A stretch of DNA of 5,282 bases from Deltaproteobacteria bacterium (GTDB lineage: Bacteria > Desulfobacterota > Desulfarculia > Adiutricales > Adiutricaceae). Where the stretch lies: positions 1 through 5,282 of the forward strand of contig JAITJB010000029.1 in the NCBI GenBank assembly GCA_031279155.1. Reading direction: 5' to 3'. Below, one piece after another: positions 1 through 5,282 of the stretch. A program made the translations under genes and the position numbers. Below the pieces are notes generated by a model. The model saw only the letters and a program-made list of their open reading frames with translations, was not told the origin of the DNA and made no database searches. How positions within the stretch are numbered: position 1 is the first letter of the stretch; every line of letters begins with the position of its first letter.

Positions 1-769
1 TTTGGCCCTCGAAAAGAGAGCGTTTTTGACTTTCGATATGACTTTCGATAGCTTTAAAGTAGAAATCTTCGGGCCCGCTTATTTTGTCCCATGGTCCGCA
101 GGCGGCTATGCGTCCGAAAGCTAAAATAATGGCCAGATCGGTTAGTTCGGCGACTTCTGACAAGATATGACTTGATATCAAAAGGGTGGCGCCGGCCTCT
201 AAATCTTTAAGTAAAGCCTTAAGGCGCCGGACCCCGTCAGGGTCGAGGCTACTTGAGGGCTCATCTAAGACCACCAGCTTGGGCCGGCCCAAAAGGGCCA
301 GAGCTAAGGCAACAAGCCTTCTAGATCCCATCGATAGCGATCTGGCCAGGCGTTTGACCTTATCGCCTAAGTTTAGGGCTAAAACCAAGCGATCGATTTC
401 GGATTTCTCGAGATTTGGGCTTAATCCTCTTAAACGGGCGGTTAGGCGCAGGTGCTCGTAAACAGTAAGTTCCGGGTTTAGGGGGGCGCCCTCAGGCAGC
501 CAGCCCACCGAAGTAGGATCGGTCCGGTTTTGCTCAGGAGAGAGGCCGAACGCGCTTATAGTTCCCTCATCCGGATCCATAGCCCCGCAGACCAGCTTCA
601 TTAGAGTTGATTTACCGGCGCCATTGGGGCCCAAAAGGGCGACCCTGGCCCCAATGGGGATCGTTAGGTTAATATCATCTAAGGCCTTCTGGCCATCGTA
701 GAAGACCTTAACGCCTTTAAACTCCAAAAACGAGTTTTTGTTCGAATCATTATTTTTCTTAATGTCCAT
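1..769 (-). CDS. ABC-2 type exporter ATP-binding protein, C-terminus cut by window edge
   Basis: This is the nucleotide-binding subunit of an ABC transporter. It would hydrolyse ATP on the cytoplasmic face to drive a separate membrane partner, which is not in the window. The frame is open from ATG at 769 to the left edge (256 codons), so the 3' end is missing. Visible in order are a polar Asn/Lys-rich leader (about residues 1-14), Walker A GPNGAGKST, a Q-loop region reading GWLPEGAPLNPELTV, a degenerate signature (SLSMGSRRLVALA), Walker B LVVLDEP, D-loop SSLDP and H-loop SSHILSEV. The xWLPE Q-loop and SSH H-loop resemble the GldA/NosF-like branch of ABC-2 exporters, as opposed to importers. 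The signature lacks the second Gly and the Gln of LSGGQ, as is common in that branch, but diverges further than usual. The last visible residues form a charged tail containing a duplicated Ile-Glu-Ser motif. The Shine-Dalgarno is weak (AGGCG). The ABC-2 permease probably follows past the left edge. The family call is firm; the substrate is unknown. Confidence 0.9.
   Translation of the reverse strand, partial: MDIKKNNDSNKNSFLEFKGVKVFYDGQKALDDINLTIPIGARVALLGPNGAGKSTLMKLVCGAMDPDEGTISAFGLSPEQNRTDPTSVGWLPEGAPLNPELTVYEHLRLTARLRGLSPNLEKSEIDRLVLALNLGDKVKRLARSLSMGSRRLVALALALLGRPKLVVLDEPSSSLDPDGVRRLKALLKDLEAGATLLISSHILSEVAELTDLAIILAFGRIAACGPWDKISGPEDFYFKAIESHIESQKRSLFEGQ
27..50. repeat. perfect 12-bp tandem duplication inside the ABC ATPase gene
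   Basis: TGACTTTCGATA occurs twice back to back (27-38 and 39-50). On the coding (minus) strand the duplication is a multiple of three and stays in frame, giving the peptide IESHIESQ near the end of the visible protein, beyond the conserved nucleotide-binding core. It looks like a small slippage or duplication event in a tolerant C-terminal segment. Confidence 0.85.
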
Positions 770-834
770 TATACGCCTAGAGATATGCTTAGAGATAGGT
801 CTAGTTCATCAACTGCTTTACCCGGAGGTGAATA
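770..834. promoter_or_regulatory. divergent intergenic spacer with short direct repeats
   Basis: These 65 bp separate two divergently read genes, so promoters for both the ABC ATPase and the ADP-ribosylglycohydrolase are expected here or just inside the neighbouring genes. Two exact TAGAGATA copies (778-785 and 790-797) lie 12 bp apart and are flanked by CCTA (776-779) and TAGG (796-799). Such an arrangement could be a regulator site, but the repeats are short and no convincing -35/-10 pair was found by eye on either strand. The promoter role is inferred from gene arrangement only. Confidence 0.35.
824..830 (+). promoter_or_regulatory. strong ribosome binding site that fixes a TTG start
   Basis: GGAGGTG lies six bases (counted from GGAGG) ahead of the TTG at 835. 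An in-frame TGA at 829-831 excludes any longer reading, so this site decides the start of the ADP-ribosylglycohydrolase. Confidence 0.85.
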
Positions 835-1635
835 TTGTTAGGAGCTATTGTCGGTGATATTGTCGGATCAAGATTTGAGTTTCAGGATATTGCCGCTCAG
901 GGCTTCGAGCTCTTCGGCCAGGGCTGTAGATTTACTGACGATACGGTCATGACGGCGGCGGTAGCTGCGGCTATCTTAGACTCCAAGGGTGATTGGTCAA
1001 ATTTAGAAAAGGCTACTATCGTGCGAATGCGATCCCTAGGTCAGCGTTTTGCCGAAGCCGGCTATGGGAGCAATTTTAAAAAGTGGCTTTTTGCCGAAGA
1101 TCCCAAACCCTACGAGAGCTTCGGTAACGGCGCGGCCATGCGCGTTAGCCCCTGCGGCTTGGCGGCGGAGAGTATCGAAGAAGCAACTATTATGGCCCAT
1201 AAAGTTACGGCCGTTAGCCACAACCACCCAGAGGGTTTAAAGGGAGCCGAAGCTACGGCAGTAGCCGTATTTATGGCCAAAAGGGGGGATTCGGCTCAAG
1301 AGATCGGAAAAATCATTAGCGATCACTACTACCAGCTAGACTACAATCCTCCTCCCTTTTCCGGAGCCAAGCGCCCAAGTATATCCTGCCAAGTGACCGT
1401 TCCCCGGGCCATGGTCTGTTTTCTCTCGGCTAAAAACTACGAAGAGGCTATTCGCCGGGCCGTCTACTTAGGCGGCGACACTGATACGACGGCGGCTATT
1501 GCCGGGAGTGTGGCTGGAGCTTATTTTAGCATTCCAGCCACCTTAAAAGAGAGGGCTTTGGCCTTACTGGATCCTAGCTTAGTGGAGATAGTAGAAGCCT
1601 TCGAGGCCAAGTATGCTCCAGGCCTAAGACTTTAA
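835..1635 (+). CDS. ADP-ribosylglycohydrolase (ARH/DraG family)
   Basis: The protein (266 aa) belongs to the all-alpha, Mg2+-dependent ADP-ribosylglycohydrolase family (DraG/ARH). Members remove ADP-ribose from modified proteins or small molecules in the cytoplasm. The diagnostic elements are all present. The N-terminal GAIVGDIVGS (about residues 3-12) is the family opening. FTDDT (33-37) supplies one half of the metal site (Thr34, Asp35, Asp36). NGAAMRVSP (98-106) is the conserved central segment, and SHNHPEG (128-134) carries the conserved histidines. GGDTDTTAAIAG (213-224) supplies the other metal ligands (Asp215, Asp217, Thr218). Length is normal and no catalytic residue is missing, so it should be active. 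The start is TTG behind a strong Shine-Dalgarno, and it places the family motif at the very N-terminus. No ADP-ribosyltransferase or macrodomain partner is in the window, so the substrate cannot be named: arginine-, DraT-type, O-acetyl-ADP-ribose or other targets all remain possible. The gene stands alone, divergent from the ABC ATPase and convergent with the hydrolase. Confidence 0.95.
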   Translation: MLGAIVGDIVGSRFEFQDIAAQGFELFGQGCRFTDDTVMTAAVAAAILDSKGDWSNLEKATIVRMRSLGQRFAEAGYGSNFKKWLFAEDPKPYESFGNGAAMRVSPCGLAAESIEEATIMAHKVTAVSHNHPEGLKGAEATAVAVFMAKRGDSAQEIGKIISDHYYQLDYNPPPFSGAKRPSISCQVTVPRAMVCFLSAKNYEEAIRRAVYLGGDTDTTAAIAGSVAGAYFSIPATLKERALALLDPSLVEIVEAFEAKYAPGLRL

Positions 1636-1642
1636 GGCCAAA

Positions 1643-1803
1643 GACCCTAAAGCCAAGTACCTTAAAGCCAAGCATCACCTAAGCCCAAGACTCTAGGCCC
1701 AAGTACCTTAATGCCAAGTACCTAAAGCCAAGACCAAGAGGCCCAAACCCTTAAAGCCAAGCCCTTAAAGCCAAGACCTTAAAGCCAAGCCCTTAAAGCC
1801 AAG
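1643..1803. repeat. 14-15 bp tandem repeat array (minisatellite) between convergent genes
   Basis: The consensus on the plus strand is (t)(a/c)CCTTAAAGCCAAG. Four contiguous 14-mers at 1748-1761, 1762-1775, 1776-1789 and 1790-1803 differ only at the first base (c,c,a,c). To their left are diverged 14-17 bp copies: 1643-1657, 1658-1672, 1673-1689, 1690-1703, 1704-1718, 1719-1732 and an irregular unit at 1733-1747. A further related stretch, GACTTTAAGGCCAAA (1628-1642), spans the ADP-ribosylglycohydrolase stop codon, so the array begins at or within the gene's 3' end. The unit is not a multiple of three and contains TTAA, so it places stops in several frames and does not look coding. The gradient from ragged copies on the left to clean copies on the right suggests recent expansion at the right end. 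It is not a CRISPR array, because there are no unique spacers. Confidence 0.9.
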
Positions 1804-1830
1804 CTCCCCCGGGGCTAGCTTTAGTTCTCC
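1804..1830. other. short GC-rich stretch before the hydrolase stop
   Basis: This stretch contains CCCCCGGGG followed by CTAGCT. It can form a small imperfect hairpin (AGCT/AGCT outer arms, CC/GG inner arms), but no clear T-run follows on either strand. Convergent genes would be expected to share a terminator here; none can be called with confidence. Confidence 0.3.
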
Positions 1831-2892
1831 TCACTTGCCCTCAAGCTGCTTCTGCCAAAAATTGGTGGCCAAATCTAGCCAGCCTTCGGCCTTAGTTCCA
1901 ACGCCCAAGCCAAAACCGTGGCGGGTATTGGGAAAGACATGAAATTCTGTGGGGACCCCGGCTTTCTTAAGGCCGTTAATCCGGCGCCTCATGACCAGGG
2001 GATCGCTTATGGCGTCGTCTTCGCCGACCACGGCAAAGGTTGGGGGATCGACGATGGATAGTTCGCTGTGCCCGGTGTAGGCCATGATTACGGCCCGGGG
2101 TTTTGGTAGTTCCCTAGCCCCGTACGCCAAAGTCCCCTCTGAGCCCAAGTGGGCGGCGAGTCTGGCCCCGGCGGAACTGCCCCACAGCGAATAACCCTCC
2201 ATAGAAATCTTAAGCTCTTCAGATAATTTAAAGGCGAGTTCAATGGCTCTAGCTAAGTCTTGGCAGGCTTCTAATTCAGAATCAACTCGGTATTTAACGA
2301 CAAAAGCGTTAAAACCCTTTTTATTAAGTTTCATGGCGTGGGGGAAACCCTCGTGGATGGATCCCACGTAAACAAAACCCCCACCAGCGCAGATAATGGC
2401 CGTGGGGGCGTAGGGGTTTCCCTCGAAGAAAAAGAGCCCGGTGGCTTCCAATTGAGGCCGCTCTTTTTTTTCTTTATCGGTGTAGAGATCGTAAAACAAA
2501 ATCCGGCCTCTAGCCACCTGGTCTATCATGTGGTTTAGAGCCTCAGCTGCTTGATTGGGACTTACGTTATAGTGGTAGGGCAGCATGTTGGCTAATGAAA
2601 TTAAAAGCGGCGTATTGGGTGGACGGCGACTGCCCTCCAAGGGCAGTACCAGGCGACCAAAACCATAGAAGGCCGGGTGATTGACTATCTCTTCGGGCGT
2701 AGTTTCGGTTGTGACTCGGGGTAGGTGGATATATTTGGCGCGGCCAGTTTCGCTCGTTTCAGTAGATTGGCGGTTAGGCGAGGAGATGTCTTGGGCTAAT
2801 AGAGCCTTGGGCCTTATGGTTAAAAATAGGCCCGATAACAAGAGCGTGAGCGTGAGAGCAAAAATGAAAGTCATAAAGTAACCTGTTTTCAT
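1831..2892 (-). CDS. secreted alpha/beta hydrolase (esterase-like)
   Basis: This 353-aa protein has an N-terminal signal sequence: Lys2, a hydrophobic core at about residues 7-26, and a likely cleavage near ALLAQ at about 30-34. It should therefore act outside the cytoplasmic membrane. The alpha/beta hydrolase domain spans about 150-350. It shows an oxyanion-loop motif CAGGGF (168-173, in place of the HGGG of the Aes/BD-FAE-like esterases), the nucleophile elbow GSSAG (238-242, Ser240), a probable acid at Asp293 in VVGEDD, and the catalytic His325 in NTRHGFGLG. The region at about 60-150 (YGFGRLVLP, MLPYHYNV, FYDLYT) is a conserved-looking N-terminal extension of unknown role. A carboxyl-ester hydrolase activity is likely; the substrate is unknown. 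The start at 2892 keeps the positively charged n-region. The ATG at 2874 (Met7) has a slightly better Shine-Dalgarno (AGGT) but would lose it. The gene lies 69 bp downstream of the importer permease and may be the last gene of that operon. A functional link to amino acid uptake is not evident. Confidence 0.88.
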   Translation of the reverse strand: MKTGYFMTFIFALTLTLLLSGLFLTIRPKALLAQDISSPNRQSTETSETGRAKYIHLPRVTTETTPEEIVNHPAFYGFGRLVLPLEGSRRPPNTPLLISLANMLPYHYNVSPNQAAEALNHMIDQVARGRILFYDLYTDKEKKERPQLEATGLFFFEGNPYAPTAIICAGGGFVYVGSIHEGFPHAMKLNKKGFNAFVVKYRVDSELEACQDLARAIELAFKLSEELKISMEGYSLWGSSAGARLAAHLGSEGTLAYGARELPKPRAVIMAYTGHSELSIVDPPTFAVVGEDDAISDPLVMRRRINGLKKAGVPTEFHVFPNTRHGFGLGVGTKAEGWLDLATNFWQKQLEGK

Positions 2893-2961
2893 AAAAAATC
2901 CGTTTTTGGATAATTTTAGAAAAACTAGAAAGCAAAAGAAAAAAACATAGAAAAAAGGCAG
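2893..2961 (-). promoter_or_regulatory. A/T-rich gap before the hydrolase with a small hairpin at its ribosome binding site
   Basis: Read on the minus strand this gap is strongly pyrimidine-rich and ends with ATCC-AAAAAC-GGAT (2911-2898) followed at once by T5 and the ATG. The GGA that would serve as ribosome binding site is one arm of this 4-bp hairpin. The element could weaken translation or act as a partial terminator between the importer and the hydrolase, but the stem is short. No clear promoter hexamers were found. Confidence 0.3.
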
Positions 2962-3690
2962 TTAGCTGGCCCGGCCCATGCCTGGCAAGCTTATGAGCCG
3001 CTCGAGGCGGTTTAAGAGTACGGTGGCTACGGTGACCATAGCCAGGTAATAGATAGCTGTTAGCAAATAGCATTCCATATGTCTAAAGTAGAGCGAGGCA
3101 ATGTGGTTACTTTGACCAGTCAGTTCTCTAATCGAAATGAGGAGGGCTAGGGAAGAGTATTTTATCAGATAAATGATTTCGTTCCCACAACCTGGTACGG
3201 CTCTTCTAAGGGCAATGGGCGCGGTAATAAAGAGGAAGGTCTGTAATTTAGTGAAGCCCAAAGATTCGGCGGCTAAAAACTGACCTCTTCTAACCGAAAG
3301 TAAGGCCCCCCGGATATACTCCGAGTGGTAAGCTGCGCTACAGAGGGTGAAGCCAAAAACAGCCGCCGTAAAAGGCTGCATCATGAAGATGTCCCAGGTA
3401 AATGACGGCCAGCCCCTTGGTTTTAATATGGGCTCTAGAAAACGGGTTATGGTTGGAAAGCCATAATACCACATAGTCAATTGAACAACCAAGGGCGTTC
3501 CTCTAAAGATCGATACGTATATTTCTAATAGTTTTCTTAGCCACTTAGGCCCGACGGCTCGCCCGGCCCCGGTTAAAATACCCAGCATTAAGCCTAAGAT
3601 GGCCGAGGGAATGATGATCTCAATGCTCAGCGCCAAGCCCTTGTTGAGAGCCGGGATGAGGATAGTCGTGTAAAATTCCCAGGTATTCAT
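2962..3690 (-). CDS. polar amino acid ABC importer permease (HisM/GlnP type), second permease
   Basis: This 242-aa inner-membrane subunit of a polar amino acid uptake transporter has about five hydrophobic segments (roughly 20-42, 57-77, 105-120, 172-189 and 207-226). The cytoplasmic EAA coupling loop is clear: GQFLAAESLGF through APIALRRAVPGCGNE (about 136-171), which docks on the ATPase. SIFRGTPLVVQL (60-71) is the other family hallmark. It is paralogous to the first permease, sharing RGxPxxV, SxAYxSxxxRGxxLSxxxGQFLAAxSLGF and PxxxNE patterns, so the two probably form a heterodimer. It starts at ATG three bases after the ATPase stop. The Shine-Dalgarno is poor (CAGG, about 14 bases upstream), which suggests translation by coupling to the ATPase. 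The protein ends in a short LPGMGRAS tail. The substrate (amino acid or related compound such as an opine or sulphur amino acid) cannot be read from a permease alone. Confidence 0.93.
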   Translation of the reverse strand: MNTWEFYTTILIPALNKGLALSIEIIIPSAILGLMLGILTGAGRAVGPKWLRKLLEIYVSIFRGTPLVVQLTMWYYGFPTITRFLEPILKPRGWPSFTWDIFMMQPFTAAVFGFTLCSAAYHSEYIRGALLSVRRGQFLAAESLGFTKLQTFLFITAPIALRRAVPGCGNEIIYLIKYSSLALLISIRELTGQSNHIASLYFRHMECYLLTAIYYLAMVTVATVLLNRLERLISLPGMGRAS

Positions 3691-3693
3691 CTA

Positions 3694-4497
3694 TCAGCGG
3701 CCTGTTAGCTCAGTTAGGCGGGAGCAGAAGAGGGCTGTCCGGCTATTTACGTATTCATCCAATAAAAGCTCAGGGGATCCCTGTTCGACCACCCGGCCGT
3801 CTTCCATAAAGATTATCTCGTTAGTTAGGTGGCGGGCGAAACCTATCTGGTGGGTGACCATCAGCATGGTCATGCCGCCCTTGGCCAGATCGGCGATGAC
3901 GTTTAAGACCTCGCCTATCAGCTCAGGATCTAAGGCTGAGGTGGGTTCATCTAAGAGCATAATCTTAGGGTCCATGGCTAAGGCTCTAGCGATAGAGACC
4001 CGCTGCTTTTGTCCGCCGGAGAGCTGGGCGGGGTAGTGGTCGGCCTTATCAGATAAGCCAACTCTATTTAATTCTAAAAGAGCCCGCTCGTAAGCTTGAG
4101 CCTTAGTTAGGCCTTTAACCTTCCTAGGGGCGATGGCCACGTTGTCCTTGGCCGATAAGTGATCGAAGAGGTTAAAATCCTGGAAGATCATGCCGATCTC
4201 TTGGCGGAAGGAGCAGATATTTTTGCGGCTCATTTCTCTAGCTGATTTACCATCTAAGATGACGTCGCCGCAGTCAGGCGGATTTAAAAAATGTATGCAC
4301 TGAAGGAGGGTGGATTTACCGCTGCCCGAGGGCCCGATGAGGACCTTGAGCTGACCCTTTTCTAGGTCAAAGGATATGTCATCTAAGATGAGCTTACCGC
4401 CTAAGGACTTATAGATGCCCTGAACGGATAAAAGAGGCACAAGGGCCTTTTCTTCTTTTTGAATTTCCGGGGATGGCGTGGATAGAGCGTTTGTCAT
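3694..4497 (-). CDS. polar amino acid ABC importer ATP-binding protein (HisP/GlnQ type)
   Basis: The 267-aa nucleotide-binding subunit powers the amino acid importer formed with the two flanking permeases. All functional motifs are intact: Walker A GPSGSGKST (55-63), Q-loop FQDFNLF (105-111), signature LSGGQKQR (159-166), Walker B IMLLDE (179-184), D-loop SALD (187-190) and H-loop His216 in VTHQIGFAR. The last motif is VTHEMGFAR in most HisP/GlnQ proteins, and that pattern is typical of this family. The first 20 or so residues, up to EKALVP, are a polar extension ahead of the usual family start at LLSVQGIYKS. The ATG overlaps the upstream permease stop as ATGA (4494-4497), and the gene ends in two consecutive in-frame stops (TGA TAG). 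Both features fit tight translational coupling within one operon. Function of the class is certain; substrate is not. Confidence 0.96.
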   Translation of the reverse strand: MTNALSTPSPEIQKEEKALVPLLSVQGIYKSLGGKLILDDISFDLEKGQLKVLIGPSGSGKSTLLQCIHFLNPPDCGDVILDGKSAREMSRKNICSFRQEIGMIFQDFNLFDHLSAKDNVAIAPRKVKGLTKAQAYERALLELNRVGLSDKADHYPAQLSGGQKQRVSIARALAMDPKIMLLDEPTSALDPELIGEVLNVIADLAKGGMTMLMVTHQIGFARHLTNEIIFMEDGRVVEQGSPELLLDEYVNSRTALFCSRLTELTGR

Positions 4498-5219
4498 GGC
4501 TTTTCGGCGACCTGGGCCTCATGTCCTAATCCTTGGATACGGGTACGGCGCTCTACGGCCCTAAGAGCCGTGACCCCAAGGTGGGTTAATAAAAAGTAAA
4601 GTAAACCGGCTAGTAGATAAAAGGGTATATGCCGGTGGGTCATAGAGACCATGTGCCCGATCCTAGCCATGATTTCCACCGTGCCTAGCACGTAGGCAAT
4701 GGCTGAGTCTTTAAGGATGATGGAGTATTCGTTGGACCAGGCCGGAATAGCTAAGCGCAAAGCCTGGGGGAGGATGACGTGGATAATAACCCCTACGGTG
4801 GAAAAACCTAAGGATTTGGCGGCCAGGAACTGGCCGTGATGGAGCGAGAGGATAGTGCCCCGGAAGATCTGGGATTGGTAAGCGCCGCTGACTAAGCCTA
4901 AAGCCGTAACGGAAGCGACCAGGGGAGGAAAATTAACCGGATGGCCTAAAATCTTGGCTAAGATCGATTCCAGCCAGCCGAAAACCCCAAAGTAAAAGAG
5001 AAACAAGAGAACTAAAATGGGGATGCCCCGAAAAAACCAGACGTAGATAGCCGCCAAGGCCTTAGCCCAGCGGGGGCCGAAGACTTCAATGGCAGCTAAC
5101 GGTAGCCCAATAATGAGGCCGCAGATCATAGCCCCAACTATCAGGATAATGGTGTATCCAGTGCCGCGAAGGATATACAAGGCCGACTGGACGGTTGCGA
5201 GATCAAAGAAATCGGGCAT
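4494..5219 (-). CDS. polar amino acid ABC importer permease (HisQ/GlnP type), first permease
   Basis: This inner-membrane subunit pairs with the second permease downstream. From the ATG at 5219 it is 241 aa and begins MPDFFDLATVQSALYILRG, matching the usual family opening just before the first membrane helix. An in-frame TTG at 5255 would add 12 residues (LFFLLKPSRPP type), with AGGA only four bases ahead of it. The ATG has only an AGG six bases ahead, so the start is not settled; I prefer the ATG on family length. Numbering from the TTG, membrane segments lie at about 33-53, 65-92, 110-124, 178-195 and 210-232. The coupling loop GQFLAAKSLGF through LPQALRLAIPAWSNE is at about 141-176, and WFFRGIPILVLL at 73-84 is the family hallmark. 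The stop overlaps the ATPase start (ATGA). No binding-protein gene is visible upstream before the window ends. Confidence 0.92.
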   Translation of the reverse strand: MPDFFDLATVQSALYILRGTGYTIILIVGAMICGLIIGLPLAAIEVFGPRWAKALAAIYVWFFRGIPILVLLFLFYFGVFGWLESILAKILGHPVNFPPLVASVTALGLVSGAYQSQIFRGTILSLHHGQFLAAKSLGFSTVGVIIHVILPQALRLAIPAWSNEYSIILKDSAIAYVLGTVEIMARIGHMVSMTHRHIPFYLLAGLLYFLLTHLGVTALRAVERRTRIQGLGHEAQVAEKP

Positions 5220-5266
5220 GGGGGGCCTGGAGGGTTTGAGAAGAAAAAAAAGCAAAGGATCCTGGG

Positions 5267-5282
5267 AAAGGCGTACGCCTTT
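5267..5282. promoter_or_regulatory. 16-bp perfect palindrome at the right edge, upstream of the importer genes
   Basis: AAAGGCGTACGCCTTT is its own reverse complement. It lies 47 bp upstream of the ATG (11 bp upstream of the alternative TTG) of the first permease. It could be an operator for a dimeric regulator or the stem of a terminator or processing hairpin after an upstream gene (6-bp stem with GTAC loop). The window ends at its last base, so its context is unknown. Confidence 0.4.

Noticed and set aside
186..461. Plus-strand open frame of 91 codons
   Set aside because: It runs opposite to the ABC ATPase coding frame, which carries all the conserved motifs; the plus-strand frame is an antisense shadow.
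768..773. TATAAT -10 element on the minus strand for the ABC ATPase
   Set aside because: It overlaps the ATG itself, would put the transcript start inside the gene, and has no -35 match 17 bp upstream.
835..1635. Toxin-antitoxin or effector-immunity pair involving the ADP-ribosylglycohydrolase
   Set aside because: No ADP-ribosyltransferase, small toxin-like gene or secretion marker is adjacent; the neighbours are divergent or convergent and unrelated.
1802..1825. Rho-independent terminator between the convergent genes
   Set aside because: The GC-rich palindrome has almost no loop, needs bulges to pair, and is not followed by a T-run on either strand.
1636..1830. CRISPR array
   Set aside because: The units are contiguous tandem copies with no unique spacers, are too short, and have no cas genes nearby.
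2774..3073. 99-codon minus-strand frame spanning the permease 2 end and hydrolase start
   Set aside because: It overlaps two well-supported genes in another frame, and its composition is that of a shadow frame through an A/T-rich gap.

Overview
The window is a bacterial chromosomal segment of intermediate G+C with densely packed genes. It carries three gene blocks and one unusual repeat tract. Nothing in it marks a phage, plasmid or transposon. Gene content (polar amino acid ABC importer, secreted alpha/beta hydrolase, ADP-ribosylglycohydrolase, ABC-2 type exporter ATPase) and codon style suggest a Gram-negative, possibly host-associated or anaerobic bacterium. The sequence does not fix the taxon, and that suggestion is inference.

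Layout from left to right. Positions 1-769 (minus strand) hold the N-terminal 256 codons of an ABC transporter ATPase of the ABC-2/Gld/Nos-like exporter type, cut by the left edge of the window. A 65-bp divergent spacer (770-834) separates it from an ADP-ribosylglycohydrolase gene (835-1635, plus strand) that starts at TTG behind a near-perfect Shine-Dalgarno. From 1636 to 1830, between two convergent genes, lies a 14-15 bp tandem repeat array that ends in four near-identical 14-mers. It is the least ordinary feature here.

The right-hand 3.4 kb is one minus-strand run, read from right to left: permease 1 (about 5219-4494), ATPase (4497-3694), permease 2 (3690-2962), and then a signal-peptide-bearing alpha/beta hydrolase (2892-1831). 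The two permeases and the ATPase form a complete membrane core of a polar amino acid (HisMQP/GlnPQ-type) importer. They are tightly coupled by an ATGA overlap and a 3-bp gap. No substrate-binding protein gene is in the window; it may lie just upstream, beyond the right edge. The hydrolase follows after a 69-bp A/T-rich gap and may be co-transcribed or separately controlled.

Overall this is mostly ordinary housekeeping and transport sequence. I see no convincing new multi-gene system. The items worth a second look are the minisatellite between the convergent genes, the importer core without a visible binding protein, the 16-bp perfect palindrome at the right edge, and the degenerate ABC signature in the left-hand ATPase.
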